Shown: in pieces, positions 58,140 to 64,000 of the stretch
How positions within the stretch are numbered: the first letter of the stretch is position 1
Layout: each line of letters opens with the position of its first letter
From: Catonia carolina
Lineage: Eukaryota; Arthropoda; Insecta; Hemiptera; Achilidae
Direction: 5' to 3'
DNA length: 64,000 bases
Assembly: GCA_035578175.1 (NCBI GenBank)
Contig: JAQMRL010000001.1
Location: 240,440,538 to 240,504,537, forward strand
The notes under the pieces: model-generated
Database searches by the model: none
The model's input: only the letters and a program-made list of their open reading frames with translations
What the model was told of the DNA's origin: nothing
Position numbers and translations under genes: made by a program

Positions 58140-58164
58140 AAGTTATATTATGTTGTATATTAGT

Positions 58165-58330
58165 AATTTTTTCTTTCTCTTGCAGTATATTTAAAATATA
58201 GCTGAGGAAGGTTATGGTTTTAGGTTCCTTAAGCCAACAGCACATGTTTTTACCTATAGGTCTTTGTGTGTGTCGGTGAACAAAATAACACAAAAACGGA
58301 AATTCGAGTGAATTTGAAACTTGTAACTAT
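58165..58330 (-). repeat. R2 interspersed element, fragment
   Basis: It carries the TTTCTTTCTCTTGCAGTATA end and diverged CACATGTTTTTACC, GTGTGTGTCGGTGAAC and TGAATTTGAAACTTGTAACT blocks, which correspond to the right end of copy 1 read inverted. Confidence 0.6.
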
Positions 58331-60005
58331 TAGATTAGGCACTGTCGGGCACCTAAAAAAACGTTTTATTCGAAATATTTAATAAATTAATGAATAATTT
58401 ATGAGTTTCCAAATTATTTTCCAAACCCCACAGTTTTCTTCTGACTAAAGCGTGTTTTAAATTGGGGTGTTTCAATATAATACGATCACAATTAAATCGC
58501 ACTAACATTTTCATCCGTGCTTTCACCTGAGGTTAATAATAAACTGAATTAAGCCATTAATCATGGATTCTATTGTGTTTTGGTGGCCATTAAAGTAGGT
58601 ATCAAGAAATTTCATGAAACGGCCATTGTTCTCTGCCAAGAAATTTTATACTGCTCTGGTATTTAAGCCTATTAATAAAATGGAAGAGGATATATTTGGT
58701 ATTGCCTAAAATGCGGCTAATTGCTCTTATGAAAAAAATTGTAACGAAAATAGTTACTTTTAAAAGTTTTTTCAGACAAATCTACTAACCAACTAATTGT
58801 TGTCTTAATTGACGTGGTAATATATTATTATACAGAGACGAAATAATTGTAATATGTAATACAAACCAATTACTTCATTGTTTTGTTTCTATGTATTTAT
58901 TACACGGTGTACAATACTTACTAACCCCTAATCCTAATAATTTGTTTTATTTTTTGGAAAAAGAGCAATTAATGTCAATTAGATGTACAGAGTTGAGTAT
59001 ACGGAAGAAATGGGTAGGTGGACGAGAAGAAACAGAGAAAACGAAGAAAGAAAAAGATGGGAATGAAAACAGTTGAATAATAATAAGAAGAAAAATACTA
59101 TAAATTATGAAACATGGCTGTCAATTAATCTGTACAATTGGCCGGGTCTTTTATATACAGTCGCTCTCTCTTTCTTTCTCACACAGTTCCCTAGATTTAA
59201 CTATCTCATTCTATCCATTCGTCTAGTTGAAATATTGTTCATATTTATTTCAACGTATATTATTATTTTTATTTACATTATTTTTAATTATTTCTTCCCT
59301 GACTAGATCCTCACATAGGTACTTATTTACACTTAAAATTTAAAGAATAAATAAATGGTTGTTAAAATGACAATAGTTTATTTTCTATCTAAAAATGGTT
59401 TTTTCGGTAATTGTTTTTCTTTAGTTAATTATTTTGTATTTTTGTTTATTTTTACCTAAGGGTAACTTTCTTTTCTCTTTAACCTTTTTTTGTTCTTTAA
59501 GAACAATAAAGTACAAATATGAGATCTACCACTGATAATCTCCTGAGAGATGAGATCTAGTCGTTTCACTCCTTAAGATGGTTAAATTTTTTGTATGTCA
59601 TTATTATAAACTCAGGTATATGAAAGACGAATATGTCCATAATTAGGGAAGTATTGGCCACCGAGTAATAACATAATGCCATTAAGATGATCTTGAAGTT
59701 ATCAAAAAAAAATTTCGTGAAATTTTTGTTCCTTTGTTAAATGCAATACGCTATAAGACAGAATAGGTACTGTAATCCAAGTGCCGTTATACAACACAAA
59801 AGATTAGATTCGTCTAGTAAAATGAATTTCGAAATCTCATTTCAATCAATAATTAAATTTATAAACCACCAATTTCTAGTCAAGCCTCCATTCTTTTTCA
59901 TAGCCTACAACAATTCAGGGAACATAATAACGCTACTGACATTGTTTAAAGATAATTAGTTCAGTGGTCTTTGAGATTTTTGTGAAAATACAAATATTTC
60001 CTTTT
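58331..60005. other. AT-rich stretch, no gene seen
   Basis: Short AT-rich frames only (for example 59073-59306). Nothing recognised. Confidence 0.5.
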
Positions 60006-60010
60006 CCAAT

Positions 60011-60110
60011 CCGACTCGTTGGCGTAGTAATTAATCATCGTAACATGCTTTAATGCCAGAGGTTCCAAATTCGATTTCCGGTCAGGTCTGAAATTTTTCG
60101 TTATTCACAT
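60011..60110 (+). mobile_element. tRNA-headed SINE, family F copy (head)
   Basis: Head ACTCGTTGGCGTAGTAATTA, box-B-like GGTTCCAAATTCGATTTCC, then GGTCAGGTCTGAAATTTTTC as in the 26 kb copy. Confidence 0.6.
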
Positions 60111-60181
60111 TTAGCTAACAAACGAACAAAGATTTCATCCAAATTATATAAAATAAACAAAAGATTTTGACTTGTGAACAC

Positions 60182-60260
60182 TTCCAGACTCTAGCTGGGA
60201 GTCGAATGCGGGACCTCTTCGTTGTAAGCTAAAGCGCTAACCACTACGCTACGCAGGCGG
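60182..60260 (-). mobile_element. Second tRNA-like head, opposite orientation
   Basis: On minus: CTGCGTAGCGTAGTGGTTAG (box A-like), then AGGTCCCGCATTCGACTCCC (box B-like). It faces the F head ~70 bp away. It lacks a complete tRNA fold and I treat it as a SINE head. Confidence 0.55.
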
Positions 60261-62338
60261 TCTTATTTTAGATTGTTCTTCTTCTTACAATCAAAGATTA
60301 GGCTTCCCGCTGTTTTGACTCACAACGGCAACAAACTATTGAATTATTGTCATCTTTTGCCTCCCAACATCTCTTCTTCCAACCGGTCTGTATTGCAAAA
60401 CAATGATGGGATTTTAGATTGTTTCAAAATTAATTCATATTAATAAATTATAAGTGATTTATAACATTTACTGTTAGTGGATAGTGATGTAATTTGTGTT
60501 ATTCCGAGTTAACTTTATCTCTTTTTTGTTCTTGTTTGAAAAAACCGTGGTAATATTGCTGATTAGAGAAAAAAATGTGTTTCAGATTTGTTTCTACTAA
60601 AACTATATGATCATACGTTTATCAAATACATGGTTCCACTGTTAAAAGCAATTTGTCTCCAACCCAAACATTTCAATCTGAAATACTCAGGATTATCACC
60701 ATTCCCCTTGTTAAGTGAAAAACGAAACCTAACACAATGACTTACGAATCACATAAGTTATTAATATTTTCAAAGAGTAATACAGACAATTTTAAAGAAA
60801 AACTGACAAACATAAAAACGACTGAATTAAAAGAACACATATGCCACATTTACTTAACGTTCCCTAGATGAGGTTAAAAACAAAATGGAGTAGAAATTTA
60901 CTACTGGATTAATTACATTACAAAAAAAAACAATAGGTTAACATAATTTTTAAAAACTACAGTTCACTTATACACAGACATTTAAAAAATGAAGTGATCA
61001 CGTGGGGGATCATCTTCTCCATGCAATTCATGAGACATTTAAATTATATCACTTTTAGTTGCTTTAAGAGACAGGAATAAATAAAAAAAGTTTTTTAAAA
61101 TAGACGAATAATTCTTAAAAATTACGACTGTAAATATAATTAATTTTATGTTTATTATTTTATAGTAGGTCTAATATGAAATTTTACAGTAAAATGTATC
61201 AAGAGAAAATTAAGGTGATTGTTAAATAGTATTGGTTGTACACAGTTTTCTTGTAAACAGGTAGCATACTATTTAAGACGAAGAGATAGAATGACGATGA
61301 GAGTTTCTAAGGGTGTCATGGATACACCAATTAAGTACTGATAACTGTTAAGATGTTATCTTTCAAACGAAGCCCCCACAAATAATTGTATGTGTGCACT
61401 ATTCGACCTACTTAAAAGCTCATTATTCTAATGTAACTTTCCTTAATATTACCTTAATAACCTACATTATCTAACAAATTACGAAATATATTGATCCTTT
61501 AATATAAAGTGTTTCTTATTCAAAGCATGGTAAATTGCAGATTGCTCTGAGTAGACTATATTTAAATAAATTAAATTTTTCTAATTAAAATTTAATCATT
61601 GTAAAAATTAAATAATGAGGTCTTCGTTTTAGAAAACATAAAATAAAAAAACCACAATGAATATTTTATAAAATAAATACTGTAGTAACACTGCGTAAAC
61701 AGTAGTGACATACAAAATTTTAGCTTCACACTTTAAGCTTTACAGTGTATCGATCATACAAACTCATGTAACAGTTCGTAACACGACCGGAAACGGCACA
61801 AAATTTTACACAGCTCAAGGAGAATGAACTCACACTGCCGTATCTATACCGGTTGAGTAGGGCTACCAACTTCGTGTCGGAAAACAAAATTTCCCTTTCT
61901 TAGAAAAAATTACCAGACATTAACAATTGGGTAACAGGACTGAAATATCACTCTGTAATTGACTGAAAATTCGTCTAAAAAAATTGAATGATTTTAGGAT
62001 GCGAATATTTTTCTTTTAAATTAATAGCTACATTTTATGATCTATAAAATAACATATAAATAAGAGTAGCCTACTTTACTATATACTCGTACGTAGTTGT
62101 GTTAGAAGTGCATTTGTGTAAAAATTAGTAGTAATTTATTCGTTTTTATAGTGAGTTATTTAATAGCTACTTGATATTATATAATATAAAATGGAAGAAA
62201 GGGAATATGATGGAGTCTTCGTATAAAGATCGTCCTGTCATTAAAAAGTATAAGACCGGTTGATATTTTGCATTTAACTTAGGCCTACTTCTCAATAAAG
62301 TTAAGTTGGCCGGGATTTATAAATATACATAAATCGCG
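60261..62338. other. 2 kb without a recognised gene
   Basis: Mostly A/T-rich. 61780-61870 is GC-richer, without an identifiable feature. Confidence 0.45.
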
Positions 62339-62344
62339 ACTTAC

Positions 62345-62600
62345 CTAATTGAGGATTCACCCGAACGTAAGAAGGTACTCCTTTCCACTCTTTTCGGCCA
62401 TTTCTTTTTTTATCCGGCTCACAAATTTTATAGATCGATAATAATCGACCTTACCAAGCCGGAATCGCCTAAACGGACCATAGCAACTACTAAGTTTAAA
62501 ATAACGACAATTACTCCACAAAAAATCTGCCAAATAATATCTATTATCTCTATAATATTATAACCGATAACACTTCCGGTTCTTATATCGATACATCGAA
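62345..62600 (-). promoter_or_regulatory. Possible promoter and first exon (weak)
   Basis: On minus: TATCGATA (62586-62593, the insect DRE core), ACTTCCGG nearby, and TATAAAAT at 62425-62432. Next comes AAGAAATGGCC in good translation-start context at 62401, then AG|GTAAGT, a consensus splice donor, at 62345/62344. However, the frame from this ATG closes after 14 codons, so if real this is 5' UTR or a short upstream ORF. Suggestive only. Confidence 0.25.
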
Positions 62601-63045
62601 TCTCGATTATTTATATCTCGATCTTGATAAAGTGTAACATTTATTCTTTAAAAACTCAGTAACTATTTAAAAAAGATACTTCTAATGCCATGCCATTTTG
62701 TATCCATCTAATGAGTTCGATAACCTTTGTAAATGGTCATAAACAATAGCTTTTAGAATGTAGCAGTACTTAAATATGTAGAATAGGGCCCTTAGTGTTT
62801 TAAAGAGTTGCTGTTTTTATAGTTAACCAATTATCTTTTGCGTTATTATGCATAAATTAAACATTTTGTTAATCTTTAATTTTAATACTATAGTATCAAT
62901 TAAGCTATAATTATACATATTTATAAATTATGGTACAAAGAAAGTACGTAATTCAATATAATTTCCTTATTCTAGGTTAAACACAGTCTAAAACGTTTAT
63001 ACTGTTGAATTCTCGTCTCATAGAAGAATAATCAAATTTGTTTTT
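62601..63045. other. AT-rich stretch
   Basis: Nothing recognised. Confidence 0.4.
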
Positions 63046-63049
63046 ATTT

Positions 63050-63755
63050 TCCCAAGTATGAATATACAGTTGAAGATCAACTGTGGAAAGACAGAGTATT
63101 TGGCAGTCGGGGGACCTCAGGAATACTTGTAGCTGGATGGGGAAAATATTAGATATGTAGAACAATGCAAGTACCTCGGATCAATATTCACAAAGGAAGG
63201 CACATCTGTAACAGTTATTAATTTTTAGGATTACCCAAGGTAGGAAAGTAATAAGATGTTTGAATTTCCTTTCATGGTCGCCAAAAATCTGGATTGACAC
63301 AAAGAAAAGAATTTATAATTCTGTAGTGAAGCCTGTTACGTTGTATGGTTGTGAGGCTTGGACCCTGGATAGAAGAAGTCAAGACAAATTGAGGGCTTTA
63401 GAGATGGATTGCTTCACGCACTCATGTCGGATCTCCCGGATGGATAGGGTTAGAAATGAAGAGATCAGAAGGAGGATAGGTTGTGGCAGTATAATAGTGG
63501 AGGACATTGAAATAAGGCAGTCGGTGTATGGCCATGTTTAGAGGATGGAGGGGCATAGTAGCCTAAGGAACACTTGGTGTACTGTCCTTCAAATCGTCGT
63601 AGAAGAGAAAGGCCGCAATGTACTTGGCTGTAGGGAATCAGGTCCGCAATGGAGAAGAGGCAATAGACAGAGGATGACTGGCGGGATCGAGATCGATGGC
63701 GTTTTGGTATGCGAGAAGCGAATCATCCGTCGGACCTCGCCGTAAAGTAAAGTAA
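63050..63755 (+). mobile_element. RTE-like retrotransposon, C-terminal half of reverse transcriptase
   Basis: Frames joined by shifts give INCGKTEYLAVGGPQEYL, YVEQCKYLGSIFTKEGT, then in 63260-63541 KRIYNSVVKPVTLYGCEAWT, DKLRALEMDCFTHSCRISRM and DRVRNEEIRRRIGCGSIIVE. At 63545-63745 come a tail resembling the SL...W.P..RR.RGRP segment and WRRGNRQRMTGGIEI. This is the region downstream of the catalytic FADD box in RTE-clade proteins. The end CCGTAAAGTAAAGTAAAA looks like a short (GTAAA)n tail. Inactive. Confidence 0.8.
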
Positions 63756-64000
63756 AATTAGTATGAATATACTAAAATCTAGTTTTAGATGAAAAACTCA
63801 ATTTCAGGTAACTTTAAACGTTAAATGGTTAACAGTACAAGTTCTTTAGAATATAATAAAACGTATTCTGTAAAGTTTATAAATCACAAGATGTCCACAA
63901 ATGTTTCAAACGATTTGATAAATTTTGCGCAAGTCTAAATGCATATTTGGTCCTACTTGCATCGATTAGGTTAGCTAATTTGTTATATAGGAATATGTAT
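63756..64000. other. AT-rich end of window
   Basis: Nothing recognised. Confidence 0.5.

Noticed and set aside
1..64000. CRISPR array, operon, phage or bacterial system
   Set aside because: No regularly spaced direct repeats with unique spacers, no bacterial gene structure; splice sites, SINEs and non-LTR elements show a eukaryotic genome.

Overview
This window looks like a piece of a large, AT-rich, repeat-laden arthropod genome, most likely an insect and possibly a hemipteran. The evidence is one canonical spliced cadherin exon, many decayed Jockey-, RTE- and CR1-like non-LTR retrotransposon tails, tRNA-derived SINEs, and cut-and-paste transposon relics. The hemipteran guess rests on general repeat character and is weak. 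There are no bacterial features, operons, rRNA or functional tRNA genes, and no long intact ORF.

The only host protein-coding sequence I can support is one phase-0/phase-0 exon of 234 bp (26772-27005, minus strand). It encodes 78 residues of a cadherin-repeat protein of the Fat/Fat-like type. No second cadherin exon was found, so most of the flanking ~26 kb and ~37 kb is probably intron, with the gene running right to left. A weak promoter/first-exon-like patch lies at about 62.34-62.6 kb on the minus strand.

The rest is a repeat landscape. Family A is a ~380-400 bp SINE-like retroposon with 15 copies (about 5 kb of the window), a fixed GCCCATAAC 5' end, a 3' hairpin, an (AAC)n tail and target-site duplications of 9-13 bp around several copies. 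Family B/F is a set of tRNA-headed SINEs whose heads and bodies are exchanged between copies. Family D is a second tRNA-derived SINE (two copies). Family R2 is a ~1 kb unclassified element with GGCAAGAGA-type inverted ends (at least six full or partial copies). Families C and E are small low-copy repeats.

Non-LTR tails occur throughout: Jockey-like at about 0.8, 15, 21.4, 23.5, 27.4, 30.2, 32, 34.4, 39, 39.4 and 44 kb; RTE-like at about 16.4, 24, 25.7, 29.6, 32.6, 37, 38.4, 50.5 and 63 kb; CR1-like at about 18, 33 and 57 kb. DNA transposons are an internally deleted mariner-type element (56078-57033), a Tigger/pogo-type relic with a CENP-B-like helix-turn-helix (51264-51922), a PIF/Harbinger relic nested in a Jockey copy (39636-40593), and an unclassified 1.04 kb terminal-inverted-repeat element nested in an R2 copy (53076-54116). 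Nesting gives relative ages: Harbinger is younger than its Jockey host, the 53 kb element is younger than R2, and Family A copy 4 is younger than Family C.

All comparisons were made by eye. Family names come from recognised protein motifs and end structure, not from database searches. Repeat boundaries without a stated target-site duplication are approximate to about 10-30 bp.
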